64,000 nt of DNA, from positions 62,001-126,000 of the forward strand of contig WTXG01000085.1 in assembly GCA_022496185.1 (NCBI GenBank), read 5' to 3'. A program made the translations under genes and the position numbers. This document shows, piece after piece, positions 1 through 10,800 of this stretch. Position 1 is the stretch's first letter. The number at the start of each line of letters is the position of its first letter. The notes beneath the pieces are model-generated. The model saw only the letters and a program-made list of their open reading frames with translations, had not been told where the DNA came from and made no database searches. This DNA comes from Multifurca ochricompacta (lineage: Eukaryota > Basidiomycota > Agaricomycetes > Russulales > Russulaceae).

Positions 1-685
1 ATTTATGGCTACTCAAGATTCCTCAAAAATTGTTGGTTTATGTTCAGAAGATTAAATGGATCCTTTATTTACATTATTATTTTATTATTCTGGTTTCATT
101 TCATACAAGCGCGACTGTCCTAGTCCCTGGATGCACATTTCTGCGCGTTTAAGTCAACCTTCCTTAATAGGAAGGAGGTCAGACCACCATGCGATGCAAT
201 GTAGTTGCTGCCCCATGCAGCTTGTAGACACACGCGGGCCTTGTTTCAATAAAGTAATTTGATAATTAAATTATAGAATAGTCTATATTAGTCTAGAGTG
301 TATTTTAGATAGTGCCAGACTGGCAGAATTGGTCGCGTGTTAATAAAACAGATGTATCATGGTTTTCAAGAAAGTGGATCACTGATAAGGATTTTATTTT
401 ACATCGCACTGTTAATCTGCTTTGATATTTTGTAGGATAATACTAGAACATATTTAACGCCACCCTGTAGCATACATCAGATGAGATCTTGTATTTTTGT
501 GACTGCAGATGTGTTTTATCTCGGAAATTCTACTGATCTTATCAATGCATAATCGGTGCCTATACCCACCAAACCTGCCGCGCGGGTACGGGTTTCCACG
601 GGTTGGGAGCCGTATACCCGTACCCGTACCCGGCAAAACCCGCGGCGCTTACCCGCACGGGTATGAAACCCCTTGACAATCACTA
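1..685 (-). mobile_element. hAT1 non-autonomous copy, cut by window edge
   Basis: The right end reads ..CAATCACTA and is the reverse complement of the terminus of the complete hAT1 element at 1351 (TAGTGATTGTCAAAGG..). Much of the stretch is an inverted copy of 1351-1990. It then joins a segment matching 8203-8300 (ATAATGTAAATAAA, then CTTCTGAACATAAA), so it is a deletion derivative without the transposase gene. It keeps many CpGs (ACCCGTACCCGTACCC near 611-635) that have decayed in other copies, so it may be younger. The other end lies outside the window. No coding potential is seen. Confidence 0.8.
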
Positions 686-914
686 GCTGGTGCTTGTCTC
701 AAAACTTGATTTCAAAAAAAGGAAAAAAAACTACTTAGTTTGACATCATAAAATATGTACTTTCTCTGCCAAAAGCTGCAGCTTGGGCCAAGCCAGGCCA
801 GGGCCAAGCTGTCTGTGGCAGCTTTGGCTTGGCCCAGACTTTAGGAAAGCTGGAGCCACCTCAGGCCAAGCCAAAGCCACAGCTTTTGGGCCAAGCTGGG
901 CCAGAACATCACTA
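686..914. mobile_element. MITE-2 remnant (GC-rich, GGGCCAAGC-rich)
   Basis: The end ..CCAGAACATCACTA and the repeated GGCTTGGCC / GGGCCAAGC tracts match the complete 486 bp MITE-2 at 35459-35944. The left part is interrupted by the hAT1 copy at 1-685, so its other terminus is outside the window. It appears to be inserted in a gypsy LTR: the following bases ATCATCTT resemble ATCGTCTT of the G3 LTR at about 20127. Confidence 0.65.
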
Positions 915-1047
915 ATCATCTTAGGGAGCAGCCCCTTTGACTTTGACTCCTCCCATCTCCTGCAAGGAGTCTTATTGACTTCTTACCTGAAACCCCAGAA
1001 CAAGCTGTTGCACAGGTTGTGCAGAATGTCCCACACCAGATGTAACA
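915..1047 (+). repeat. 3' end of a G3-type gypsy LTR
   Basis: It resembles the last part of the G3 LTR (20128-20253): TTTGACTTTGACT, then GTCTTATTG, then ACACCAGATGTAACA at the terminus. It is followed, as in G3, by TCAAGTTGAGTCTCCTC and the gag start. It is the 5' LTR of the gypsy remnant that hosts the nested stack. Confidence 0.7.
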
Positions 1048-1069
1048 TCAAGTTGAGTCTCCTCTCATC

Positions 1070-1302
1070 ATGGCTTCATCCAGCCACAGTCAGACCTTGT
1101 TCTAAGAAGAGCTCATCAACCACAGAGACAAGGATAATCTTTCACAACAGACACTTGGCTCTGCTGTCTGGAAAGACTTTGAAACTGAGTTTGGATACTA
1201 CATTTATCACAATGGAGGATACCAACTGGTAGAATATGATGATGAGAAAAGAGTTTGGTACTGCATCCAATACTTGGAAAGCTGACACTCTTGGGTAACC
1301 AC
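1070..1302 (+). pseudogene. gypsy gag N-terminus, split part 1
   Basis: An ATG begins a frame MASSSHSQT.. that matches the gag N-termini of G3 (20276) and G7 (35243, minus), including LGSAVWKDFE, FGYYIYH and VEYDDEKRVWY. In-frame stops are present (after QTLF, and in the ..YLES.HSW stretch). The frame is cut at 1302 by the Copia-2 solo LTR and resumes at 10801. This N-terminal Gag block precedes the retrotransposon gag fold; its own function is not known to me. Confidence 0.8.
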
Positions 1303-3033
1303 TGTCAAACAATCATGCTGCTGGTTATACTGACTGTGGTCAGTTAGTGGTAGTGATTGTCAAAGGGTTTCATACCCGCGTGGGTAAGTGCCATGGGTTT
1401 TGCCAGGTATGGTATGGGTATATGGCTCCCAACCTGTGGAAACCCGTACCCACGCAGGGTTTGGTGGTATAGGCCAATTATGCATTGACAAGATCAGTAG
1501 AATTTCCGAGATAAAACACATCTGCAGCCACAAAAATACAAGATCTCATCTGATGTATGCTACAGGGTTGTGTTAAATATGTTCTAGTATTATCCTACAA
1601 AATATCAAAGCAGATTAACAGTGCGATGTAAAATAAAATCCTTATCAGTGATCCACTTTCTTGAAAACCATGATACATCTGTTTTATTAATTGGACCAAT
1701 TCTGCTGGTCTGGCACTATCTAAAATACACTCTAGACTACTTTAGACTATATTGTAATCTAATTATCAAATTAATTTGCTGAAACAAGGCCTCGTGTATC
1801 TACAAGCTGCATAGGGCAGTGACTACATTGCGTGCGATTGACCAGCATATCGTCTGACCTCCTTCCTATTAAGGAAGGTTGACTTAAATTTCCATAATCG
1901 TCCAGGCTGGTTATCCAAAACATGCAGAAATGTCCATTCAGGGACCAGGATGTCAGAACACAGTTGTAAAAAGGGTTTAGCTATCTATTTAGATAGTGGA
2001 TCAGCTATTACTAAGCATTAGCTACTATGGTAAAGATAAGATATAGTTATACTCCAGTTCTTGCGGTCAAAACTGAAGTGAATGCGTACAAAGTGGCGAC
2101 CTTTTATACTACATAAAAGCGTGACAATCATAACAGTAAATACTTCTATTTACTTGTGACAAGATGTTAAGGAATGTGTTGTGCATGCAATGTGGAATTG
2201 TCTCTAAATCAGTTAATGGACGCACTTTAGATTATCTTATCACAATTGGATTGACTCCACCCAGGTGTCCGGTTGTTCAGTCCTGAACTATCCAGTCGCT
2301 ACTGGCTGTCTCAACAATTCGCAGACACTGTGTCAGTAGACAGAACAATGTAAAGTTGTAAGGACAGTCTAAAAGTAGTCTAGAATGTATTCTAGAAGGT
2401 GCCAGACCATGTAAATAGACCGCACGTGATCACATATTGTGAAAACAGGCATGGCACAGGCTGTACTTTAGATGCTACATTACTACTCTATCTCACCTTG
2501 TTAGTGTAGAGACTTAGATGCTTTTAATATGCGATAGCAACTTGATTTTGTAGCATATTTACATAGGCTTTTATATACCTACATGTACTAATCAGCTATT
2601 AATCTAATTGTAAGTACAACGATTTATAATGTGATTATCGTCACATGACCGCTTTGGATGTATTAGGATCATTAGATCTGATTGCATGATCACAATCTTA
2701 TGTGGACCACTCTACCGGTAGCTCTGTACCGTATCTTGGTTCAACACATATGCGTCCATAATTGATTGTTGTCTCATTTTGCATCAGATGTATTATCTGA
2801 TCTGGCACTTTATAGGACAGTAGTAATAGGCATATTATTGCTGTATAAGCAGAGCTAAACATTTCTGACTGCCTCAAGCCTTACGTGTGCATCAATCTCC
2901 ATTCTGCCAATTATCTTACAGGCTTTTTCATTGTCATCTATCTATAGCAACACATGGAATCTTATCTTATATTTCCTAACCTACATCTATACTTTTTTTC
3001 CAGGTCCAGGTTTAAAACAACCCCACTATTTTG

Positions 3034-3252
3034 TGCTGAGCTGGTAATGGATCAGACTAAGCCAGACCAGATTAGAGGTGACTGGTGTTGGCAGTGCAGG
3101 ATGATACTTACACTCATTTATTATGATTAGTTATGATTAAGTACATTCCTTATGATCACAGCACAGCACAGTCCTTACAGTATTTAAAGACAATATTTCT
3201 GTATCTAACAAAGTAGTTGTTTTAACCAGATTTATCAGGCTGCATTTCCACA
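3034..3252 (+). repeat. Copia-1 solo LTR inside hAT1
   Basis: TGCTGAGCTGGTAATGG.. to ..GCATTTCCACA aligns over its whole 219 bp with the Copia-1 LTRs at 11605-11813 and 13698-13906 (209 bp). The flanking 5-mers TTTTG / TATTG fit a target duplication with one change. It ends only 12 bp before the ATG of the hAT transposase frame. CpGs of the young copies are TpG/CpA here, so it is an older copy. Confidence 0.85.
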
Positions 3253-3264
3253 TATTGTTTCAAA

Positions 3265-6200
3265 ATGTCTCCCTCTAGCTCTAGCAAAGCTGCTCCTAAT
3301 TTATGTCCTTCAAGTTCTCGCAAACGAAAGCAGACGATGCACGTCACAGAGAATGCAGATCCACTGCTACCCAAGAATAAGAAGGCAAAACAATTATCTC
3401 ATTTATCGACAAATACAAGCCAAATACCACTCCCTACTAAGGATGCAAGTACTGGTACTTTTGAAAGCCAGCAGGCCTCTGTTGACATTGAAGATATTGA
3501 TGATGAAGATAATACTGTCCAAGGCCAAATAATAGAGGAAGCTGATGGAAGCAATGATGACGACAACGATCCCAGTGGTCCTAGCATCATAGTGATTGAT
3601 GATGATGATGACGAACCTGAGGAGTCTGCAAAAGATGAATTGAGTCAGTCAGTTCCCACACAATGTCACTGTCTTTTCTAACACGCGTGTAGAGAGACTT
3701 TCGAAATATTGGAACTCACCAATCTATGCCTTTTTTAAACCATATCCCCACATTGATCACGTTGATGGCCATTGAGTTCATGTCTTTGAGTGTAATGCAA
3801 AGCACTGCAAAGGGAAAGGTCAGTATTACCAGCATGTCCAACGCTACCTGGATACAGGAGATGCAAAGTCAACAAGCAATTTGTGACGCCATGCCAAAAT
3901 CTGTTGGAGCAAAGAGATAATAGAAACTGCAGATCAAAAAAAGGATGTCCATGCTGCACAAGAGGCCGTGGAAAAAGCTACATTGAAGAATGGGTCAATT
4001 ACTGCAGTTTTTGAGAGGACTAACCTAAATAGAGTAACTTACTCATATTGGCAACATACCAAGACAGAATCACGGTATGTCACCATCAATAGAGATCTGT
4101 GACCATACTGAGATTGTTCTTGGCTGTGGCAGCGTGGAGATCGTTCGATGGGTTTCAGAAAGCATTCGACCCTTTAACATTGTCAAGGATTGAGGGTTTC
4201 AGTCACTGATGAAGACTGGGAGGCCTGAATGCTACATACCTTCACCCGAAACAGTGTCCCGCGATGTCAAGAATGTCTTTGTTTGGTGTCGCCAGAGGAT
4301 CGCAACAATGCTACAGGTGGGTAACAAGTCTGTGAATATGATATCTATATCAGAGCTGAAAATGATGACTTACGCTTTACAGGAATACGATGGCACCTTG
4401 AACTTTGTGTTAGATGCATGGACGTCACCTAACCACAAAGCTTATATTGCTGTTACAGTCCACTTTGAGTGGGATGGTGTCCCTGTTGCCATGCTTCTTG
4501 ATCTCGTTGAGGTGGCCATGTCACATTCAGGATTGAACCTTGCTGCTGCATTTGCAAAGATTCTTGATGACTTTGATATTTCTGATAAGGTCAGTATCCA
4601 AACAAGTGATGAGGAATATAAACTTAACAGATTTCCATAGATCCTAAGCATCACTTGTGACAATGCAACCAATAACAATAGAATGATTGACGAGCTGAAG
4701 TTCCTCCTCCCCCAATTCCCTGGCCCAGCAAGTCAAACACATTGCTTCACACATATTATCAATCTGATTGCCAAGACTGTCATTCGACAGTTTGATGTTC
4801 CACATGCGCAAGAGGGTGCGATCATTGATGAGGCAATGATCGCATTACACATGCTAGCAGGAGATCTTGATGTTGAGGACTTGTTGACCCAGGCAGATGG
4901 TTGTGATAATGATGATGATGATGATGATGACGATGGTGAAGGATGGGTGGATGAGCACCAAGGGATGTTGGAGCTGGAGTTGGATGATCTTGATGGTGAT
5001 GTACAACCAGTGCGAACAATGTTGGTGAAGGTGTGTCCAGTTGGTGCTAATGCTGTAGATCTCTGACTAAGCACCCATGCTAGATCCACAAGATAGCATT
5101 CATGATCAAAAACTCATCAATGCTCATCCTCCCAAAATGGGTTTCCACTCTCAAAGACCTCAATCTCAGTTGTCGTATGCTGCCCTGGGATGTGTCCACC
5201 CAATGGAACTCAATGTATGACATGCTAGACTTTGCTGTGACATATTCTGAAGCACTGGACATTATCACTGGTGACTGGGAGATGAAGCTGAGGCAGTACA
5301 AGATGGATGCAAATGAATGGGAGATAGCTCGTCAGCTGTGCCAGGTTCTAAAGGTGAGTTTTCATACCTTGTTTGATTCTTTTACTCATTCTGTCCAGAT
5401 CTTCAAAGATGCAACACTCTTTTTCTCTCATGATGGCATTCCAAACATCGCAATGGTCATTCCTGCCATGGACCACATTGATGAGGTTCTTGCCACCAAT
5501 GCACTCAATCCACAGTATCCTTTGTCTATTCAAGCTGCACTCACAATGGCAAAGAAAACCCTTAACCGGTACTACAGCAAAACTGATCTTTCTGAAGTTT
5601 ATAGGATTGCTATGGGTATGTACTTGCATTGCTACAACATTACACGTTCAGTCAATCATTTCCCTAGTTCTCCACCCTCGACATAAACTAGAGTATATCA
5701 GAAATGCTGGCTGGACAGAGGAGTGGATCAAAACATCACTGAAAATTGTTCAAGACCGATTTGAGGGCACCTACAAAGCTGTTCCAGTAGACGAAGATAA
5801 AGAGATGTTTGAAGAAGTAAGTACTAATAATCTTACATTGTGATCCAAGTATTAACATTAACATTGAATCCATAGCCCACAGAATTGCCCTCAAGGAACA
5901 TCTTTGACAATCTCCCTGCACTTGCTGCACCCAAACCCTCAAATCTGTGAGACGAGTTGGAGCACTTCCTCAGCACAGACCCTGAGTATGTAAAGGATGT
6001 TCTTGCTTGGTGGTATGAGCATCAACCCATGTACCCGCAGCTTTCTCGAATGGCAATGGATTATCTCACAATACCAGGTAAGTAATGGAATTGTTATAAG
6101 GGTTTTTGAGTCTACTAATACACATATTTCAGCAACATCTGTGAATGTTGAGCGTGTTTTCAGCACAGGCTGCATTCTTTTGTTGCACCTCCGCTCTCGC

Positions 6201-6350
6201 CTCTCAATTCAGTCAACTCGAGCTTTGATGATGGTTGGGGAATGGAGCAAGCTGGGATATGTCAAGAATAGTGATGTAAAAGCTGCAACTATCCTCCCAG
6301 AGGTTGAGGGAGAGGAGGAGGAGCTTGAGGAAGATTGGGATTTGATTTGA
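3265..6350 (+). pseudogene. hAT-family transposase, intron-containing, four in-frame TGA
   Basis: It would catalyse cut-and-paste transposition of hAT1 and its derivatives. In order: an acidic, low-complexity N-terminus (3265-3643); a BED-type zinc finger (about 3705-3920: IYAFFKPYPHI, then FECNAKHC, HAKICW); an RNase H-like core with FVLDAWTSPNHKAY (about 4406-4444) and TCDNATNNN (about 4654-4680); the DVSTQWNSMYDML block (about 5191-5229); and a C-terminal hAT dimerisation block SVNVERVFSTG (about 6139-6170). Nine GT..AG introns of about 45-70 bp make the exons join: near 3644-3692, 4075-4132, 4316-4382, 4588-4640, 5031-5082, 5355-5398, 5613-5670, 5817-5874 and 6077-6132. TGA at 3773, 3884, 4191 and 5948 stands where Arg is expected, so the gene is dead although introns and frame survive. 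An Asp tract lies near 4909-4935. Exon edges are by eye. Confidence 0.87.
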
Positions 6351-6612
6351 CTGGCATTATTTACTAGTACAATGTATGCACACAGTAACTATTTATACTT
6401 ATTGTATGACAAAAGTGGGTTAGATTGAGAGGTACTGGGTACAAGGCAAAGGGGCATGTGAAGGAAGTGGAACTGTATGCCAAAAATGCAGGACAGTCAC
6501 ACAATCTTATCTCCTCGGGTCTGACTGGGCCCATTTTCCAAAATGCACAGAAATGCACAGAAGCACAGAATAACAGTTGCTTGAGTGCTGCCATCCACAT
6601 GCTTCCCTCTGA

Positions 6613-7670
6613 TTGGTTCGCATGGCCAACTGGTGTCTTGTTCTGAATGCCATTTGCCACCCTGTCCTCACCTATGGCTCCCAGCTCTGGGTCCAATCCA
6701 AACAAGCTGCTGGCTTGATCAAGCTCCTACAGGGAGTCACCAACCACATGGTCAAAGTGGTCTCTGGGTCTTTCCACACGGCTCCCATGAACTGGTACAC
6801 CTTCTCTCCATGACTCACTATATGCAGAAGCTCACAGACACCACTTCACTCCGCTACTTGTCCCTCCCTCCCCGGTCCCAACCATCCATCCGCCTTTCCA
6901 CTGAGGCAGATGATGCCATTTGGGCCCCCTTGTCTTGGCCTCAACAATGCACACAGCCAGCACGACCCACACCGCTTATGATGCTGGCAGTGCACACCCC
7001 TCCACTGGCCTGCCCAGTGGATGTGCTTGCACTTGCCCCCTGGGAACTCCCAGAGTGGCGCGACCACGTCTCCTACAATGGGGTTACCCACCCTCAACTC
7101 AGCAAGGATGCCCTTGCCATGCATCTTTCCCAGCCGCATGCATCGTCATCCTTGTACATGTCGCCATGTCCCTATCCAGCACAGGCCATGGCAACAAAAA
7201 GGTAGTGAGGGCCGCTGCAGCAACCCTTATGGATCAACGGGGTGAGTGGATCATGGAGTGGTGTTGGGGCTTGGGAGTCACTAGGGCTGACATGGAGTTG
7301 TTTGGGCTGGCTCGCACCATGAGCTGGCTCTGCAATTTTCTGGGTGAGTCCTTGGTTCCTCTGTCTGTGGTACTGACCGCCTCCTCTTCTTCCTTCCTCC
7401 TCTCCCTCCACTCACATGACCCATGCAAGTTCACTGGTGACTTCATGCTTTTCCAGTGGTCGCTCTCCACTTTGCTGTTGACTTTCCCAGACCCACCTCA
7501 AGTTCATGTGGATTCCGGCAGTCAAGACTCACCATGCCATGATGGCTTCCTTGAAGGCTGCTGCCCATTCCTGCACGACAATGTCCCTTCGCGACCTGGA
7601 CAATGCCCTTCTCTGAAGTGGTGTGCCCTCTCCCACCTCTGTGCCTATGACAATTGGTGCAAGGAATGAC
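6613..7670 (+). pseudogene. LINE ORF2 remnant: RT end plus RNase H-like region
   Basis: RMANWCLVLNAICHPVLTYG (6616-6675) is the reverse transcriptase tail motif (..LPVLTYG..LW) of Tad/jockey-type LINEs. It is followed by QGVTNHMVKVVSGSFHTAPM and a stretch matching the post-RT region (MQKLTDTTSLRYLSLP, about 6823-6870). From about 7215 another frame reads WGLGVTRADMELFGLAR (7264-7314), which resembles the acidic helix of an RNase H domain. Frames shift between these blocks and stops are frequent. The endonuclease and RT catalytic centre are absent. Confidence 0.7.
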
Positions 7671-7974
7671 TCTGTGACCGCACCGCACGCTCCCTCTGAG
7701 AACACGGCTGGCAGCGACTACCACGCCTACTCCCTGTCATAGACTGGCCTCCCAATGGCTCCAATCACCCACTCTGGACAGCAGCTACCAAGAAGCGGAA
7801 CGTTTATCAAGCCCATGCTTCCTGTCGACCACGCGAGCCGGATTGAGTTTGCTGGTGGATATGTAGGACTTGGTAAGTTTTTTCTTTCTTCATTCTCAAA
7901 CAGTCTCTGTTTCGGATGGCTATTTACCTTAGTTTACACTGTTTTTTTCTCCCAGGTTTTACACCATGACACTT

Positions 7975-8165
7975 TGTTGTCACTCCCACTTATTGTCTGT
8001 AGTAGTAGTAGCTATTGTTTCCTGATGTGGCGTGCGATTGGGCACCATCCTGCAAGTCTTATAAAATCATTTTGTTGTTGCTCCCACTCATTGTCTGTAG
8101 TAGTAGTAGCTACATTGTTTCTCCTGATGTGGCCATGCAATTGGGCACCATCCCGCAAGCATGTT
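7975..8165. repeat. Tandem duplication in the LINE 3' UTR
   Basis: Two copies of a ~95 bp unit: CACTCCCACTTATTGTCTG.. with TAGTAGTAGTAGCT and TTGGGCACCATCC.GCAAG recurs at about 7980-8055 and 8081-8160. Such 3' UTR tandem units are common in LINEs. It is non-coding. Confidence 0.7.
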
Positions 8166-8638
8166 ATGAAGTCAATTACAAAAAAAAAACAAAAAAACAG
8201 TTGTGCTTGTATGAAATGAAACCAAAATAATGAAATAATAATGTAAATAAAGTATCCATTTCATTTTCTGAACACAAACCAGCAAATTTTGAGGGATATT
8301 GAGTAGCCATAAATGAACATGTGGTGTCCAAGTCCTTATCGCCTTGGTCCGGGATGGCCCAGGCCGGTCATCCAAATGTGCGATGCAAGTAAAGAACTTG
8401 CATGTGTTTTCATGGGTAACCTGTGGGTTACCTGTACCCATCACTACGGGTATGGGTACAGGTACCAATGAGGATACCCCAGGGTTACCCCTGCCAATCA
8501 CTAGTTAGTGGTGAGGCTAGAAAAAACAAGTAACTTCAGAGATAGAAGGAACTCTATATTACTATACTACTGACCTAGAAAAGACAAGTACTACATAGAG
8601 CATTTGTCTAAAGGAAGTAGAGAGTAAAGAGGATAGGA

Positions 8639-8676
8639 CTTACACTTCAGAGATAGAAGGAACTCTGAAGTGTAAG
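8639..8676 (-). promoter_or_regulatory. Copia-2 LTR start-site hairpin (copy 1)
   Basis: A 14 bp perfect inverted repeat CTTACACTTCAGAG / CTCTGAAGTGTAAG with a 10 nt loop. In LTR orientation it lies about 20 nt after the TATA box TATATAAGGGTG (minus strand, about 8693-8704). The same stem recurs in five other LTR copies with different loops. Confidence 0.75.
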
Positions 8677-8809
8677 AGACAAAACAGACACCCTTATATA
8701 CCCATGGGGGCCAGGGGAAATGGTCTGTGTGCACTGGGAATAAGTCCACAAGTGCTGGACAATTGTTATGTCTGGTGCGGGACATTCCACACGACTTGTG
8801 TGACAGCGT

Positions 8810-10043
8810 TGTTACAACCCCACTCTTTTCCCTTCCTCACACTGAGCCGGCTCCCTTACACCACCCTTGACCTTTCCCCTTCACTAAACCACTGTCTCCT
8901 GCCCTCTTTGGCCCCTGATCCCTGATGCCCTTGGTATGCTGCCTTGGGACCTTCTTGATGCCTGTGACCTGTTGCTCACAGGACCAACCTCCCTTGCCAC
9001 CATTTACACCTAACCTGATGGTAGTTCTGCTGCTATACTGTTGGATGTACATCACCCTTCCTTATTGCCTTGGCTTATGCCTTGGCCAGTACCCCTGTCC
9101 CTGTGCTTGACACCCATAGGATCTCTGACACTGTCCCTGCCAAACCTGACTCTGCACACAAGACGACTTTGGCTTGCATTTGCCCCTCCAGACCACATGA
9201 CCTGTAGGCACATGACATGGACTCAAAGCCATGACCTATCATGTGACCCTTGACCACATGACCTCAGACCATGTGACCCCCTTTGACCATGTGACCTTGG
9301 GCTTTGATCATGACCCCTTAGATCATCTGACCCATCAGTCACTTGACCCTCTTCTCTGATTCCTGTGGGAGTATTCCCACACTGATCTGACTCCTGTGGG
9401 ACCTGTTATCTCCCCATTTACCCCTGACCCTGGTGGGAATCCTCCCACACTGATATGACTCCTGTGGGGCTGTCCCACATGATTATGCTTCTGATAAGGC
9501 TTATCCTTATCATGGACTATATTTGACATCTTATCTGCTATTGGATGATAAGGACTCTGACCCTGTTCCTGATTAGCTACAAACCAGATCCCCATACAGT
9601 ATATAAGACCCTGTAGACAGTTTGTACAACCCTAGATTTGACCTCTTGTGCCTTCAGCCTAGAGATCTTAGACCCCAATACATCAGAAGCCTTTTCCCCC
9701 TCTTTTGCGTCCTTGAGATCCCTGCAGGGACCCCCATTGCCTCTGGCAATGGGTGTGTACCCTTCCCTTTGAACCCCTTTGCCGTCTCCTAGGGCTCCAG
9801 TGTGCTCAGTGCATTTCCGGCACAGCAACTGGGCCCTGTCTCCACTTAACAGCCTTAGGGGATTAGCTCCCTTTGGCTGGCTCATCCCGTCTCCCTCTGT
9901 GCTTGATTATAGCACCAAACCTTAACCGATCCCGAAGCTAAACAGTGCCCAGAGTCTAGCCTTATCGTGCTAGGCTCGTGGCTGAGGTAATGGACCCGCG
10001 CCAACCCGTGCACGCCGCACAGAACGCTCCGCTGAGCATAACA
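8810..10043 (+). repeat. LTR4 solo LTR, 1.23 kb
   Basis: TGTTACAACCCC.. to ..GAGCATAACA, flanked by a perfect target duplication AGCGT (8805-8809, 10044-10048). It is the relative of LTR4 at 18443-19785. It contains a CATGTGAC-rich array (9192-9313), three TGTGGG..CCCACA hairpins (9363-9480) and a TATA box (TATATAAG at 9599-9606). No internal region of this retroelement family occurs in the window, so its coding part is unknown. Confidence 0.88.
9192..9313. promoter_or_regulatory. CATGTGAC / CACATGAC array in LTR4
   Basis: CACATGACC, CACATGACA, CATGTGACC (three times) and related CATGACC units recur about every 15-25 bp ahead of the TATA box. CATGTG is an E-box, the kind of site bHLH factors bind, and could also derive from CACGTG by CpG decay. 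The same kind of array occurs in the second LTR4 (18847-18940). A role as enhancer is inference. Confidence 0.5.
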
Positions 10044-10800
10044 AGCGTGCTATTCGTAATCAGGTAAGAAACCAATAAGGTCTCTTGGAGTATAAGTGGG
10101 GCGAGTCAAAGTCAGAGGGGCTGTTCCCTAAGACAATGTTGAGTGGATGGTGCCAAAAGCACTGAGACAAATGAGTCAGAGATTCAAAGGGGGTGTCCAG
10201 AAGACAAGCACCGATGTATTCAATAAGTCGAGTCTGAGGTCTACAATGTAGTTACAGTGGACTTATATACGTAATCGAGTGGGTGTCTAAAGATAAGAAA
10301 CATGGAGTCAAGTGGGCCCAAATATATGGAAGTGGAGGGTGTAAAGTCTGGCTTCTGATAGGGGATTAAGTAAGTGTCCGGTCTTAAAGATAAACAGATA
10401 AGGGTAAACATAAGCAAGTACAAACAATGAGTCAATATGTACAAAGGCAGTCATGGGGAGGGGAGTAAAGCATGTGATGGGTCCCAGGATGGAGACATGA
10501 TCAAGAAATGAAGGGTTGGCGGAAGAGAAGGATTCGGGTTAGGAATGGTGAAGAAACGGGGTTACTCGGTCCTGGTTGTAACAACAATAGACAAAGAGGG
10601 ATAAAGGCCATTGGCCAGAAGAGAATCACATGCTATACTGTGCATTACTAAGTCCATCACTAATCAGCTGAGTAAGGTGAGAAAAAATGTAATAAAGATA
10701 TTGTAAAAAGTCCAAAACTCTGGAACCTAATCTAATCTAATCTACAGCTGAAGCAATCCTTAGATGCCTGAAGCATCTCCAGACATGTCCTGTGTCAACA

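Larger units (their letters stand above)
6584..8196 (+). mobile_element. 5'-truncated LINE (Tad-like non-LTR retrotransposon)
   Basis: It ends in an A-rich tail (A10, C, A7; about 8179-8196). The segment is bracketed by ACAGTTGCTTG (6573-6583) and ACAGTTGTGCTTG (8197-8209), a near-identical target duplication. It encodes the C-terminal end of a reverse transcriptase ORF. The 5' truncation plus A-tail is the normal outcome of target-primed reverse transcription. It sits inside hAT1, so it is younger than that insertion. Confidence 0.8.
1351..8503 (+). mobile_element. hAT1, full-length hAT-family DNA transposon (7.15 kb)
   Basis: Termini are TAGTGATTGTCAAAGG.. and ..CCCCTGCCAATCACTA, imperfect inverted repeats (TAGTGATTG.CA.GGGT). 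They are flanked by a perfect 8 bp duplication GTTAGTGG (1343-1350, 8504-8511), the length typical of hAT elements. Inside lie the hAT transposase gene (3265-6350), a copia solo LTR (3034-3252) and a LINE tail (6584-8196). Without those insertions it would be about 5.3 kb. 1351-3033 and 6351-6583 are non-coding, AT-rich, and show sequence shared with the deletion derivatives at 1-685, 16756-18181 and 38157-39604. Subterminal ACCCAT/ACGGGT motifs occur at both ends. Confidence 0.93.
8764..10583 (-). repeat. G3-type gypsy solo LTR (LTR3), interrupted by LTR4
   Basis: It begins TGTTATGTCTGGTGCGGG and ends CCTGGTTGTAACA, the reverse complement of the G3 LTR. A perfect 5 bp duplication ACAAT flanks it (8759-8763, 10584-10588). 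Without the LTR4 insertion (8810-10043 plus duplicated AGCGT) it is about 580 bp, like the 591 bp G3 LTR. It has no coding sequence. Confidence 0.9.
1303..10800 (-). repeat. Copia-2 solo LTR, heavily interrupted (net ~512 bp)
   Basis: The LTR is the sum of 1303-1350, 8512-8763 and 10589-10800; the rest is later insertions. It starts TGTCAAACAATC and ends CCTGTGTCAACA (reverse strand orientation), matching the intact copies at 49063-49575 (minus) and 59162-59674 (plus). It is bounded by a perfect 5 bp target duplication, ACCAC at 1298-1302 and 10801-10805, in gypsy gag. The net length equals the 513 bp of the intact copies, which supports the reconstruction. No internal region is present, so it is a solo LTR left by LTR-LTR recombination. 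Confidence 0.93.

Noticed and set aside
4905..4935. GAT trinucleotide run with long His- or Ser-rich frames on the other strand
   Set aside because: It encodes an Asp tract inside the hAT transposase; the minus-strand frames are shadows of the repeat.
6846..7139. Minus-strand open frames over the LINE tail
   Set aside because: Shadow frames of GC-rich LINE coding sequence; the plus strand shows the RT motif.
9335..9595. 86-codon minus-strand frame repeated at 18966-19253 as a conserved small protein
   Set aside because: It covers LTR hairpins and the TATA region; the identity is at DNA level over a promoter segment, without sign of coding bias.
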